A stretch of DNA of 64,000 bases from Heyndrickxia sporothermodurans (GCA_018333075.1 BORH01000020.1:1-64000); one strand, 5' to 3'. Numbered from the stretch's first letter, positions 16,614-26,179 are shown. Program-made: numbers and translations. Notes: generated by a model not told the origin, from the sequence alone.

Positions 16614-16949
16614 CTATTTATAATAAAAAAACAATGAACTTAGCATGATGACAATGGTAATTATCCCAGTCATAAAAGGGAGGTGGTATTTTAAAGGAAT
16701 TAATTCTGATAATTTTCGTCTGTCACTATCTGTCATCCGACTAAAAAATTGTTGGAAACTTGCAAAAACCACATCAAAAAACCCTCTATTAATAACATAG
16801 CCAGTTAAAGAAAACAACACTAAAAGAGAGCCTATAACAAAGGAAATATTAATGTAGCTTAACAGATCAATGGAATGATAAGTGACCAGAGATAGTATGA
16901 AGATTAAAGCTTGAGATGATATCAACCATATGACGTATTTTTTTAACAT
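16614..16949 (-). CDS. DUF3899 membrane protein
   Basis: 111 aa with three hydrophobic segments (residues 5-25, 33-53, 90-108) and the central GFFDVVFASFQQFF...LSELIPLKYHLP stretch typical of DUF3899. Function is unknown. Single gene, converging on the MerR regulator. Confidence 0.75.
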   Translation of the reverse strand: MLKKYVIWLISSQALIFILSLVTYHSIDLLSYINISFVIGSLLVLFSLTGYVINRGFFDVVFASFQQFFSRMTDSDRRKLSELIPLKYHLPFMTGIITIVIMLSSLFFYYK

Positions 16950-17338
16950 GTATTCAACCCCTTAATAAAAAAATACTATAACGATATTTTGTGAATGAAT
17001 GATAAATGGAAATAAGTAATGAAAATTATAAAGTAGTTTTTAATGAAATGAAATAAAAATGGTTATTATGAATATTTCAAATAACTTACCGTTTTTTATA
17101 TATAAAAAATTATCCAAAAATACTATAATATTTTATATTATTTTGAATATTGCTATCTAAAAATAGTATAGAAAAAGTATAAAATAGAAAAATAATGTAA
17201 TTTTACCTAAAAATATTGCATAAAAAAGATTAAAATGTTTTTTCAAAATAATGTACAAATTAAAATAAAGTTATTATAATGTTAATAGAAAAGCTTTTTA
17301 GAATCTTTTCAAAAAAAGAGAAAAAAGGTGGTAAATAA
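16950..17338. other. Very AT-rich upstream region of oppA
   Basis: No gene. Long A/T runs and a TTATAATG near 17273 that could be the oppA -10; no clean -35 was found. GGTGG before the oppA ATG is its ribosome site. Confidence 0.5.
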
Positions 17339-19009
17339 ATGAAAAAGTCAAAATTTTATCTATTTACTGTACTTGCTCTAGTTCTTTCCTTAGTTCTATC
17401 TGCCTGTGGTACGGGCACAGATAAAGGAAGCTCAGGCAAAGGCAGTTCTAAAGATGATCAAGTTCTAAGTATGATCGAACCGGCTGAAATTCCAACTGGG
17501 GATCCAACATTAGCAACTGACCAAGCAAGCTTCATCGTTTTCGGAAACACAATGGAAGGTCTTTACACATTAAATGATAAAGACGTACCAGTTCCTGCAA
17601 TTGCAGATGGAAAACCTGAAGTAAGTAAAGATGGTACAGTTTATACGTTTAAACTTCGCAAGGATGCAAAATGGGACAATGGTGACCCAGTTACAGCAAA
17701 GGATTTTGTATTCTCTTGGCAAAGAGCGGTAAATCCTAAAACAGGTGCACAATATGCTTACATGTTCTCAGATGTAATTAAAAATGCAACTGCTATTATG
17801 AATGGTAAAGCAAAACCAGAGGATTTAGGTGTAAAAGCACTTGATGATTACACTTTAGAAGTAACATTAGAACAACCAGTTCCATATTTAGATTCTTTAT
17901 TAGCTTTTGGTACTTTCGTTCCTTTAAATGAAAAATTCGTTAAGGAAAAAGGCGATAAATTCGGTACAAATAGTGACAACATGTTATCAAATGGACCATT
18001 CAAATTAACTAAATGGGATGGGACAGGCCTAACTTGGAAATATGTAAAAAATGAGAAGTATTATGATAAAGATAATGTGAAATTAAAAGAAGTAAATGTA
18101 CAAGTTGCAAAAACTCCAAATACAGCAATTAACTTATACCAAACTGGTAAAGTTGATCGTACAGGTGCGTTAAGTGCTGAATATGCAAAACAATATCAAA
18201 ATGATAAAGATGCTGTGAAAATGACAGAATCTAGCTCTTGGTATTTGAAATTTAACCAATTACGTGATGGAAAGAAAACACCTTTAGCGAACGTAAATAT
18301 TCGTAAGGGACTTGCAATGGCATTTGATAAAAAGGCTTACACTGATACCGTATTATCAAACGGTTCATTCCCAAGCAATGGTTTAGTACCAAAAGGTGTT
18401 GCAAAAGATCCAAAGGATGGCAAAGACTTCCGTGGAGAAAGTGGAGATTTGCTTGCTTATGATCCTACAAAAGCAAAAGAATATTGGGAAAAAGGCTTAA
18501 AAGAATTAGGTGTGAAAAACTTAACTCTTGAATTATTGAGTGATGATACTGAAAATGCGAAAAAGACAAGTGAATTCTTCCAAAACCAATTACAAAAGAA
18601 TTTACCAGGCTTAACTTTAAAATTAACAAATGTTCCATTTAAAATCCGCCTTCAAAAACAAGACAAGCAAGATTATGATATCCAAATGGCTGGATGGGGA
18701 GCAGACTATCTAGATCCAATGACATATCTTGATCTATTTGTAACAAATGGTGGTAACAACAAAGCAAGCTATTCTAATAAAAAGTATGACCAATTAATTA
18801 ATGATTCAAAAGTGAAATTTGCTAATGATCCTGAAAAACGTTGGGCAGCATTGTTAGAAGCTGAAAAGATTTTAATTCAAGAGGATGCAGCAATTGCTCC
18901 AATTTACCAAAGAGGTCACTTAACTTTAACTAAACCATACGTGAAGAATTTTGAAGAACATTTATTTGGACCTGACTATACATTTAAAAACACTTATATT
19001 GAAAAGTAA
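17339..19009 (+). CDS. oppA: Oligopeptide-binding lipoprotein OppA
   Basis: 556 aa, normal OppA length. Signal peptide with lipobox LSAC (lipidated C23), then a low-complexity GTGTDKGSSGKGSSKDD linker and the SBP_bac_5 fold: FVFSWQRAVNPKTGAQYAYMFSDVI, KDGTVYTFKLRKDAKWDNGDPVTAKDF and GWGADYLDPMTYLDLF. It captures extracellular oligopeptides and hands them to OppBC. In Bacillus this importer also takes in Phr signalling peptides. A strong hairpin follows it, which should make it more abundant than the permease. Confidence 0.95.
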   Translation: MKKSKFYLFTVLALVLSLVLSACGTGTDKGSSGKGSSKDDQVLSMIEPAEIPTGDPTLATDQASFIVFGNTMEGLYTLNDKDVPVPAIADGKPEVSKDGTVYTFKLRKDAKWDNGDPVTAKDFVFSWQRAVNPKTGAQYAYMFSDVIKNATAIMNGKAKPEDLGVKALDDYTLEVTLEQPVPYLDSLLAFGTFVPLNEKFVKEKGDKFGTNSDNMLSNGPFKLTKWDGTGLTWKYVKNEKYYDKDNVKLKEVNVQVAKTPNTAINLYQTGKVDRTGALSAEYAKQYQNDKDAVKMTESSSWYLKFNQLRDGKKTPLANVNIRKGLAMAFDKKAYTDTVLSNGSFPSNGLVPKGVAKDPKDGKDFRGESGDLLAYDPTKAKEYWEKGLKELGVKNLTLELLSDDTENAKKTSEFFQNQLQKNLPGLTLKLTNVPFKIRLQKQDKQDYDIQMAGWGADYLDPMTYLDLFVTNGGNNKASYSNKKYDQLINDSKVKFANDPEKRWAALLEAEKILIQEDAAIAPIYQRGHLTLTKPYVKNFEEHLFGPDYTFKNTYIEK

Positions 19010-19044
19010 GAAAATTTTAATATGAGTGGATAGTCTGCCAAAGA

Positions 19045-19090
19045 AAAGAGAGTATTTTGATCAAGAATACTCTCTTTCTCCTTTTTTTTA
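19045..19090 (+). terminator. Attenuating terminator between oppA and oppB
   Basis: Stem aaagagagtatt / aatactctcttt closed by a short loop, followed by CTCC and a run of seven Ts. Typical for setting a high OppA to OppBCDF ratio. Confidence 0.85.
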
Positions 19091-19136
19091 TTAAGGTTGA
19101 AAATTTAAAATAATTTGTGATTAGGAGGCGGATTGA

Positions 19137-20066
19137 ATGGCGAAATATATATCGAAACGTATAATTTATTTAATTATTACGTTGTTTATTATTTCATCAT
19201 TTACTTTTTTCTTGATGAAATTTTTGCCTGGTACGCCGTTTCGAGCGGAAGAGAAGCTGTCTGAAGAACAAAAAGAAATTCTAAATGAAAAGTATGGATT
19301 GAATGACCCAATCCCGGTTCAATACGGAAGGTATATGATGAATATTGCAAAAGGAGATTTAGGTGTATCCTTCCAATTTGATAACCAACCAGTAACGAAA
19401 TTATTAATCAACCGAATGGGCCCATCTCTCCAATTAGGTTTTCAAGCGATGTTTGTCGGTACGATTGTCGGAATTCTGTTAGGTGTATTAGCAGCAATGT
19501 TCCAAAATACATGGATAGACTATGGTAGTACATTTCTGGCGGTATTAGGGAAATCAATTCCTTCATTCGTATTTGCGGCCGTTTTACAATATGTTATAGG
19601 AGTAAAATTACAATGGCTCCCGGTTGCCTCATGGGATAGTTTTGCCTCATCTATTATGCCTACCATTGCATTGGCTATTTTCCCAATAGCAACAGCTGCA
19701 CGCTTCATGAGGACAGAGCTTATCGAAGTGTTTAGTTCAGATTATATTACATTAGCAAAGGCAAAAGGAAATTCAAGAATGGAAATTTCGTTTAAACATG
19801 CTATTCGAAATGCCTTGATTCCATTAATCACGGTATTAGGACCAATGGCAGTAGGTTTAATGACAGGTTCCATGGTAGTTGAACAAATCTTTGCAATCCC
19901 GGGAATTGGTGAGCAGTTTGTTAAATCAATTACAACGAATGACTTCCCAATTATTATGGGGACAACAATTTTCTTTGCTTTCTTATTAACCGTAATTATT
20001 TTAATTGTAGATATTCTTTACGGAATTATTGATCCAAGAATTCGTGTAGCGGGAGGGAAAAAATAA
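19137..20066 (+). CDS. oppB: Oligopeptide ABC transporter permease OppB
   Basis: 309 aa, six membrane helices. The N-terminus MAKYISKRIIYLIITLFIISSFTFFLMKFLPGTPF and the EAA loop (ITLAKAKGNSRMEISFKHAIRNAL, near residue 205) identify it as the OppB-type BPD_transp_1 permease. It pairs with OppC in the membrane. Its last base overlaps the oppC start, so translation is coupled. Confidence 0.95.
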   Translation: MAKYISKRIIYLIITLFIISSFTFFLMKFLPGTPFRAEEKLSEEQKEILNEKYGLNDPIPVQYGRYMMNIAKGDLGVSFQFDNQPVTKLLINRMGPSLQLGFQAMFVGTIVGILLGVLAAMFQNTWIDYGSTFLAVLGKSIPSFVFAAVLQYVIGVKLQWLPVASWDSFASSIMPTIALAIFPIATAARFMRTELIEVFSSDYITLAKAKGNSRMEISFKHAIRNALIPLITVLGPMAVGLMTGSMVVEQIFAIPGIGEQFVKSITTNDFPIIMGTTIFFAFLLTVIILIVDILYGIIDPRIRVAGGKK

Positions 20067-21085
20067 TGGCAGAGATTGTAGAAAAAATACCAAAAGAGCA
20101 GTTTGACCCCGCACCCATGAATCATGGAGAAAGTGAAGTTATTTCGAAACCGCAGCTTTCTTTCGCAAAGGATGCATGGCTACGGGTTAGAAAAAATAAA
20201 GGAGCAATTATCAGTCTAGTATTATTAGTTTTAATCATTATTATGGCGATTATTGGTCCATCTCTTTCACATTATGATCCTTATGATCAGAATACAATGA
20301 GAGCCAATCTCCCACCTAGAATTCCAGGATTAGAAAAGCTGGGAATTTTTGATGGAAGTCAAAAAATCGGCGGCGTTGAAACGAATGTTTATAAAGAACA
20401 ACATATAAAAGATTATTATTGGTTTGGAACTGACGGTCTTGGTCGTGACTTATTTTCAAGGGTATGGCTTGGTACGAGGGTTTCATTATATATCGCCTTT
20501 TTAGCAGCGATTATTGACATGGTTATAGGTGTAACTTATGGATTAATTTCAGGATTTAAAGGTGGACAAGTGGACAATGTAATGCAGCGGATATTAGAGG
20601 TCATCTCTGGTATACCAAACTTGATTGTCGTTATTCTTATGCTATTAATCATGGAGCCAGGAATTATTTCTATTACAATCGCTATGGTAATCACCGGATG
20701 GATTGGAATGGCTCGGGTCGTACGTGGACAAGTATTAAAATTAAAAAGTCAAGAATATGTCATGGCTTCTAAAACACTAGGGGCTTCTAATACGAGAATA
20801 TTATTTAAACATTTATTGCCAAACCTATCAGGGGTCATCATTATTAATACCATGTTTACAATTCCTAGCGCGATCTTTTTCGAAGCATTTTTAAGTTTTA
20901 TCGGAATTGGGTTACAAGCACCAAAAGCATCTTTAGGAACGTTAATTGAGGATGGATATAAAACATTCCAGTTTTTACCTCACTTGATGGTCATCCCATG
21001 TCTTGTTATTTGTATTATTTTAGTAGCAAGCAATCTAATTGGTGATGGACTTCGTGATGCATTTGATCCAAAAATGAGAGATTAG
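20066..21085 (+). CDS. oppC: Oligopeptide ABC transporter permease OppC
   Basis: 339 aa. A cytoplasmic N-terminus (residues 1-45) precedes six membrane helices. The DGLGRDLFSRVWLGTRVSL segment and the EAA loop (YVMASKTLGASNTRILFKHLLPN) are typical for OppC. A periplasm-side insert of about 50 residues (ANLPPRIPGLEKLGIFDG...) between helices 1 and 2 is common in Firmicute OppC. Confidence 0.95.
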   Translation: MAEIVEKIPKEQFDPAPMNHGESEVISKPQLSFAKDAWLRVRKNKGAIISLVLLVLIIIMAIIGPSLSHYDPYDQNTMRANLPPRIPGLEKLGIFDGSQKIGGVETNVYKEQHIKDYYWFGTDGLGRDLFSRVWLGTRVSLYIAFLAAIIDMVIGVTYGLISGFKGGQVDNVMQRILEVISGIPNLIVVILMLLIMEPGIISITIAMVITGWIGMARVVRGQVLKLKSQEYVMASKTLGASNTRILFKHLLPNLSGVIIINTMFTIPSAIFFEAFLSFIGIGLQAPKASLGTLIEDGYKTFQFLPHLMVIPCLVICIILVASNLIGDGLRDAFDPKMRD

Positions 21086-21101
21086 AAGTGAGGTGACAAA
21101 T

Positions 21102-22166
21102 ATGAATAAAATGTTAGAAGTGAAGGATCTCAATATTTCATTTCATACATTTGCGGGAGAGGTAAAAGCCATTCGTGGTGTGAACTTTGACTTGTATGAA
21201 GGTGAAACATTAGCTATTGTAGGGGAATCAGGTTCAGGGAAATCGGTAACAACGAAAACTATTATGAGATTACTCCCACCTAGCAATTCAAAAATCAAAT
21301 CAGGTGAAATACTTTTTAACGGAAAAGATATAGCGAAAGCCTCAGAAAAGGAAATGCAAAAAATCCGTGGGAAAGATATTTCGATGATTTTCCAGGATCC
21401 AATGACATCCTTAAACCCAACAATGACGATTGGGAAACAGATTATGGAGCCGCTTTTAAAGCATCAAAATCTTGGAAAAGAGGAAGCTAAAAAACGGGCT
21501 ATTAATTTATTAAAATTAGTAGGAATTCCTAAACCAGAAACTCGTATTAAGCAATATCCACACCAATTTTCTGGTGGAATGAGACAGCGTGTTGTTATTG
21601 CGATTGCATTAGCATGTAACCCTAAAATATTGATTGCAGATGAACCAACAACTGCTTTGGATGTTACGATCCAAGGTCAAATTTTAGACTTAATGAAAGA
21701 ATTACAAAAAAAAGTTGATACATCTATTATTTTTATTACACATGATTTAGGTGTTGTTGCAAATGTAGCTGATCGTGTGGCTGTAATGTACGGAGGAAAA
21801 ATCGTTGAAGTTGGAACAGTAGATGAAATATTCTATAATCCAAAACATCCATATACATGGGGTTTAATTAGTTCTATGCCAAGCCTAGATGCAACAGAGG
21901 AAGAATTATATGCAATTCCAGGAACACCACCGGACTTGTTAAATCCGCCTAAGGGTGATGCTTTTGCACCACGTAACCCTTATGCGTTAAAAATAGATTA
22001 TGAAAAAGAACCACCAATGTTTAAAGTGTCTGACACTCATTATGCGGCGACATGGTTACTTCACCCAGATGCTCCAAAGGTTGAACCACCTGAGGCAGTT
22101 AAAAAGAGAATGCATAAATTTAATGCTGAAAAGAAGAATGCGACTCCGAATAAGGAGGCTAAATAA
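21102..22166 (+). CDS. oppD: Oligopeptide ABC transporter ATPase OppD
   Basis: 354 aa. Walker A GESGSGKS, Q-loop FQDPMTSLNP, signature FSGGMRQRV, Walker B ILIADEPTTALD and H-loop ITHDLGVVA. The OppD/F C-terminal extension is present but its usual iron-sulfur Cys motif is not. Start is ATG 21102, behind GTGAGGTGA at 5-6 nt; the in-frame GTG 21093 lies inside that ribosome site. Confidence 0.95.
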   Translation: MNKMLEVKDLNISFHTFAGEVKAIRGVNFDLYEGETLAIVGESGSGKSVTTKTIMRLLPPSNSKIKSGEILFNGKDIAKASEKEMQKIRGKDISMIFQDPMTSLNPTMTIGKQIMEPLLKHQNLGKEEAKKRAINLLKLVGIPKPETRIKQYPHQFSGGMRQRVVIAIALACNPKILIADEPTTALDVTIQGQILDLMKELQKKVDTSIIFITHDLGVVANVADRVAVMYGGKIVEVGTVDEIFYNPKHPYTWGLISSMPSLDATEEELYAIPGTPPDLLNPPKGDAFAPRNPYALKIDYEKEPPMFKVSDTHYAATWLLHPDAPKVEPPEAVKKRMHKFNAEKKNATPNKEAK

Positions 22167-22168
22167 TC

Positions 22169-23101
22169 ATGGCAGAAAAATTATTGGAAATTAAAAATTT
22201 AAAGCAATATTTTAATATGGGATCTTCGAACGAAGTACGTGCAGTGGATGATATTTCATTTGATATCTACAAAGGAGAAACATTAGGTCTTGTAGGTGAA
22301 TCTGGTTGCGGAAAATCCACTACTGGAAGAACGATTATCCGTTTATATGATGCAACTGGTGGAGAAGTGCTTTTCAATGGAGAAAATGTTCATGCCAAAA
22401 AATCAAAGGCAGAATTAAAAAAATTCCACCGAAAAATGCAAATGATTTTCCAGGATCCATATGCATCTTTAAACCCAAGAACAAAAGTAGCAGATGTCAT
22501 TGCTGAAGGAATTGATATTCACGGTTTAGCCAAATCTCCTCAAGAGAGAATGGAAATGGTTGAACATCTTCTTGAAACGGTAGGCTTAAATCGTGAGCAT
22601 GCAAATCGTTACCCACATGAATTTTCTGGTGGGCAAAGACAACGTATCGGTATTGCTCGTGCATTAGCGGTTAACCCTGAGTTTATTATTGCTGATGAAC
22701 CTATTTCCGCATTGGATGTTTCTATCCAAGCACAAGTAGTAAACTTAATGAAAAAGCTTCAAAAGGAAAAAGGATTAACTTATCTATTTATTGCCCATGA
22801 TTTATCTATGGTTAAATATATAAGTGACCGTATTGGGGTTATGTATTTTGGGAAATTAGTTGAACTTGCTCCAGCTGATGATTTATACAATAATCCTTTG
22901 CATCCATATACACAATCACTGCTTTCAGCAATTCCACTTCCGGATCCAGATTATGAACGTACACGTGTACGTAAAACGTATGATCCTGCTGTTCATCAAT
23001 ATGGACAAGGTGAAGAAGTGAAAATGCGTGAAGTAGTGCCTGGGCATTTTGTATATTGTTCAGAGAAAGAATTAAAACAGTATCAAGCTCAATATAAATA
23101 A
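22169..23101 (+). CDS. oppF: Oligopeptide ABC transporter ATPase OppF
   Basis: 310 aa. Walker A GESGCGKST, FQDPYASLNPR, signature FSGGQRQRI, Walker B FIIADEPISALD, H-loop IAHDLSMV. Forms the heterodimeric motor with OppD. Only 2 nt separate the genes. The downstream hairpin at 23109 ends the operon. Confidence 0.95.
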   Translation: MAEKLLEIKNLKQYFNMGSSNEVRAVDDISFDIYKGETLGLVGESGCGKSTTGRTIIRLYDATGGEVLFNGENVHAKKSKAELKKFHRKMQMIFQDPYASLNPRTKVADVIAEGIDIHGLAKSPQERMEMVEHLLETVGLNREHANRYPHEFSGGQRQRIGIARALAVNPEFIIADEPISALDVSIQAQVVNLMKKLQKEKGLTYLFIAHDLSMVKYISDRIGVMYFGKLVELAPADDLYNNPLHPYTQSLLSAIPLPDPDYERTRVRKTYDPAVHQYGQGEEVKMREVVPGHFVYCSEKELKQYQAQYK

Positions 23102-23108
23102 TATCAAT

Positions 23109-23137
23109 AGGTTGCCTTGAATAAGGCAGCCTTTTTT
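23109..23137 (+). terminator. Terminator of opp operon
   Basis: Stem aggttgcctt / aaggcagcct (one G-T), 4-nt loop, then TTTTTT. Confidence 0.92.
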
Positions 23138-23144
23138 GTATATT

Positions 23145-23207
23145 TGACCGATATTTACTTATGATTGACCGAAATAACTGATGATGTGACCGATTAAACT
23201 CATTTCT
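23145..23207. repeat. Three direct repeats of TGACCGA at exact 21-bp spacing
   Basis: TGACCGA starts at 23145, 23166 and 23187; each unit then shares ACTnAT about 4-5 nt further on. The last copy abuts the probable -35 (TTAAAC 23194-23199) of a promoter with TATACT at 23217-23222. Two helical turns per repeat, ending at -35, is the geometry of an activator site. The binding protein is unknown. Confidence 0.8.
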
Positions 23208-23271
23208 CTTCTATGCTATACTGAATTTAGATAATTTTATTTGAATTGGTTAGTAAGTAAGAGGGGGAAGT

Positions 23272-23703
23272 GTGTTGAATGACCGTACAATTCAATTGAT
23301 TGAGTATGAGATTGCTTTACTCGTTCGTCTAACAACAGCTCATAGTCCTCGGCTTGGAAGCTTGGATCGAGCGGAATATCTTTTGTTAAGTGAACTTGAG
23401 AAAAATAGTCCAATTGCAATAAATGTTCTAGCAGATGATTTGTTGCTAAATCTTTCGACTGCAAGCCGACAGGTTGCTGTTTTAGAAAAGAAAGAATATA
23501 TTAAACGTTTTCCAGATGCGGTTAATGGCAGGATTAGTCTTGTTGAGTTAACCGATAAAGGGAAGGAGATTCTGCAAAAAGTTCAACATGCACGATATTC
23601 CGCATATACAGAAATGCTGCACGAATGGTCGCCAGAGGAATTAGAAAATCTAAAGGAAAATCTTACTCGCCTTAATTTGGATTTTAAAAAATGGAAAAAG
23701 TAA
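23272..23703 (+). CDS. MarR-family transcriptional regulator
   Basis: 143 aa. Winged helix: SRQVAVLEKKEYIKRFPDAVNGRISLVELTDKGKEIL (recognition helix plus wing, residues 62-105). Start is GTG 23272 or TTG 23275; GAGGGGGAAG lies just upstream and the TTG has the better spacing. It probably regulates the downstream MFS/EmrA-like pair, whose promoter carries an inverted repeat typical for MarR. Ligand unknown. Confidence 0.88.
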   Translation: MLNDRTIQLIEYEIALLVRLTTAHSPRLGSLDRAEYLLLSELEKNSPIAINVLADDLLLNLSTASRQVAVLEKKEYIKRFPDAVNGRISLVELTDKGKEILQKVQHARYSAYTEMLHEWSPEELENLKENLTRLNLDFKKWKK

Positions 23704-23708
23704 TGGAT

Positions 23709-23743
23709 GGAGGTTGACCTAAATTGGACAGCCTCTATTTTTA
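23709..23743 (+). terminator. Terminator after marR
   Basis: Stem gaggttg / cagcctc (one G-T), 12-nt loop, then TATTTTT. Confidence 0.65.
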
Positions 23744-23778
23744 TAGCTAGAAAAACTGAAGCCTGTTAAATAATTCTA

Positions 23779-23829
23779 TTGACGTATTTATAATAAGTTG
23801 TATAATACATGTTGTATAATGCAACTTAT
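23779..23829 (+). promoter_or_regulatory. Promoter and probable MarR operator
   Basis: TTGACG, 16 bp, TATAAT (23801-23806). The -10 is enclosed by the inverted repeat ATAAGTTG / CAACTTAT (23793-23800 and 23822-23829), and the unit gttgtataat occurs twice (23797 and 23811). A repressor bound here would cover the -10 and the start site. Confidence 0.75.
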
Positions 23830-23839
23830 GTAGTATATC

Positions 23840-23871
23840 GAATTTCCTCGTGAGGAAATTCTTTTTCTTTT
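23840..23871 (+). terminator. Leader terminator before the MFS gene
   Basis: Perfect 9-10-bp stem gaatttcctc / gaggaaattc with a tetraloop-sized turn, then TTTTTCTTTTCTT. It lies between promoter and start codon, so most transcripts should stop unless something prevents the hairpin. Confidence 0.85.
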
Positions 23872-23902
23872 CTTAATGATTAAATCGAAAGGAGGAGTTG
23901 GA

Positions 23903-25504
23903 GTGAATCAAAATAGTTCGGCGGGAAGGTTGAGTATACCAAGCTATATAATCATTTCCTTTTTAACCATTTTTGCAATCGGACCTCAATATTTTATTAA
24001 CTTATCTTATACGATGAATCAAGAAATCGTTCAAAATGGTCTTCATTTTGGCTCAGAGGAATTGTTAATTCCATCAACACTAGCTAATATTGCCTTTGCT
24101 CTGGGGATTCCATTTGGACCGGTTTTAACAAGAGTGCTTGGATTTAGAAAAAATTATTTATTCATGGTGTTTCTTTTTTTATGTGGTTCAATTATTGGTG
24201 CTATCACGCCAAATTTACTTTTACTAATCATCGCAAGAGTAATACAAAGTATCAGTGCGGGTGTGTTATTTTTAACAATACTGCCTGTTAGCTTAAGATC
24301 CTTTCCGAATAAAATTCGGAATACCTTTTTGTTCATGGTAATCACAGGGTTATTTGGTGCAACTGCTATGGGAGCACTCTTTGGATCTTTATCTTTAAGT
24401 GTAGATGCTTGGCGTTGGTTGTATATGTTAAATATTCTCTCTGCGTGTCTTTGCTTAATTGTTGGCTATATTTCCTTACCAAGAAGCAATGAACAAAATC
24501 AGCATGCTTCCATAGATAAAACAGGGGCATTTTTGTTTTGTTTAATTATGATCATTTTAGCTTTTCCGCTATATAATTTGATGGATAAAGGTTTTGCTTC
24601 AATATATGTTTGGCCATTCTTTGGGGTTGCAATCATTTTAATCTTATTATTTATAGTTATTGATTTAAAAGCTGAAATGCCATTAATCCCATTTCGAACA
24701 CTAAAGGCAGCGAAGCCAATTTCCGGAACAGTCATGGCGATTGCTTCACACGTCTTGTTAGTGCTATCTATTGCAGGAATTAATGGTTTTTTACGTCATA
24801 ATATGGATCTTCCATTTCACTATCTTTTGCACTTATATTTTTGGTTTTTTATTGGAATTTTAATTACTGCTATTCTTCATACATTTCTTTATAGTGCTTT
24901 AGGTGCAGGAAAGTTAGGAATTATTGGTTCATTAGCAGTTATTTATGTCAGTTTGCAATGGAGAACAATGAGTCCAGAAATATCACTGCCAGTTCTCTAT
25001 TTTCAAGTTGCATGCTTAGGTGCTGGAGTAAGTATGGTGCTCGTTGGTGGTGCATTAGGAACGGCTTTTGCTGGGGACTTGCATTTTGCTCCAATGAGAT
25101 CGGCTACCCTCCATTCCATTCGTAATTTTGTAGGGGCTGTCGTAACACCGATGGTTGGATGGGTTATTTCAATACAAAATACCATACAGTATGAACATAT
25201 TAGAGGGAATCTAGGTCAATTTAGTTCAGAAGCTAAATTAGAAATGGTTCAATTGATCAATCGATTGGTTGAGAATGGGATGTCTGCTAGTGAAGCAAAA
25301 AACATAGCTTTTTATGAATTAATAGCAGATTCCAAAAAAGCGGCAATCCTAGGAGCGTATCATCATTTGTTTACCATTATGTTGATTGTCGCAATTATTA
25401 TGCTACTAGCTTCAATAGGTAAAATGGTTACTGGGAAAGGTCTCGGGTTAGTTAAGAAGGAAAAGAAAACTGATCCTAGCAACGAAAAAGTGTCCATAAA
25501 TTGA
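23903..25504 (+). CDS. MFS transporter of DHA2 (EmrB-like) type
   Basis: About 533 aa with 14 probable membrane helices and long hydrophobic stretches throughout. RVIQSISAGVLFLTILPVSLRSFPNKIRNTFLFMVITGLFGATAMGALFGSL corresponds to the DHA2 motifs in helices 4-5. Start is GTG 23903, with AAAGGAGG 8 nt upstream. Followed after 37 nt by an EmrA-like membrane fusion protein, so the two should form an export pair under MarR control. It has a stretch near the C-terminus resembling siderophore- or drug-efflux relatives; the substrate is unknown. Confidence 0.82.
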   Translation: MNQNSSAGRLSIPSYIIISFLTIFAIGPQYFINLSYTMNQEIVQNGLHFGSEELLIPSTLANIAFALGIPFGPVLTRVLGFRKNYLFMVFLFLCGSIIGAITPNLLLLIIARVIQSISAGVLFLTILPVSLRSFPNKIRNTFLFMVITGLFGATAMGALFGSLSLSVDAWRWLYMLNILSACLCLIVGYISLPRSNEQNQHASIDKTGAFLFCLIMIILAFPLYNLMDKGFASIYVWPFFGVAIILILLFIVIDLKAEMPLIPFRTLKAAKPISGTVMAIASHVLLVLSIAGINGFLRHNMDLPFHYLLHLYFWFFIGILITAILHTFLYSALGAGKLGIIGSLAVIYVSLQWRTMSPEISLPVLYFQVACLGAGVSMVLVGGALGTAFAGDLHFAPMRSATLHSIRNFVGAVVTPMVGWVISIQNTIQYEHIRGNLGQFSSEAKLEMVQLINRLVENGMSASEAKNIAFYELIADSKKAAILGAYHHLFTIMLIVAIIMLLASIGKMVTGKGLGLVKKEKKTDPSNEKVSIN

Positions 25505-25541
25505 ATCCGTTTTTGTAGACAATAAGAGAGGAGAGAATTGA

Positions 25542-26171
25542 ATGAGTCGACGTATAGTCTTAGCAAATATCATTGGTGTCTTAGTTATTTTTTTATTAAT
25601 CGCAGCAGGGGCGTACCTCTATATTCAAAATAAAAATTATGTAAAAACCGATGATGCAGTTGTTTCGGCAGATATGATGCCGATTATTTCACCTTCTTCG
25701 GGTGTTTTAAAAAAATGGAATGTTAAGGAAGGTGCTGACGTTTCAGAAAAGGATATGGTTGGTAAAGTTTCGGATGGTAAAAACGATATTCCTATTACAT
25801 CTAAAATGAGTGGAAAAATAATAAAAAATGAAGCAAGAAAAAATCAATTAGTACAAGCAGGACAAACGCTTGGGGAAGAAGCTGATATGGAGCATTTATT
25901 TATTGTTGCCAATATTAAAGAAACCGAACTAAAAGATGTTGAAATTGGTGATATTGTAGATGTCAAGATCGATGGGGATTCTGATACAGTATTTTATGGT
26001 ACTATTGAAGAGATTGGGTATGCTACAAACTCAGTATTCTCAGTACTGCCGCAAAGCTCAACTGGGAACTATACAAAAGTAACACAAAAAGTAGCTGTGA
26101 AAATTTCTATTAATCAACCTTCATCTAAAGTTTTGCCAGGCATGAACGCTGAAGTAAAAATCTCTTTATAA
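25542..26171 (+). CDS. EmrA/HlyD-like membrane fusion protein, short
   Basis: 209 aa. One N-terminal transmembrane helix (residues 5-27), then the biotinyl-lipoyl-like half motifs VKTDDAVVSADMMPIISPSSGVLKKWNVKEGADV and KMSGKIIKNEARKNQLVQAGQTLG, followed by a beta-barrel domain (VKISINQPSSKVLPGMNAEVKISL). The long alpha-helical hairpin of Gram-negative EmrA is missing, as expected without an outer membrane. It probably works with the MFS protein encoded just upstream. Confidence 0.85.
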   Translation: MSRRIVLANIIGVLVIFLLIAAGAYLYIQNKNYVKTDDAVVSADMMPIISPSSGVLKKWNVKEGADVSEKDMVGKVSDGKNDIPITSKMSGKIIKNEARKNQLVQAGQTLGEEADMEHLFIVANIKETELKDVEIGDIVDVKIDGDSDTVFYGTIEEIGYATNSVFSVLPQSSTGNYTKVTQKVAVKISINQPSSKVLPGMNAEVKISL

Positions 26172-26179
26172 AATCCATT

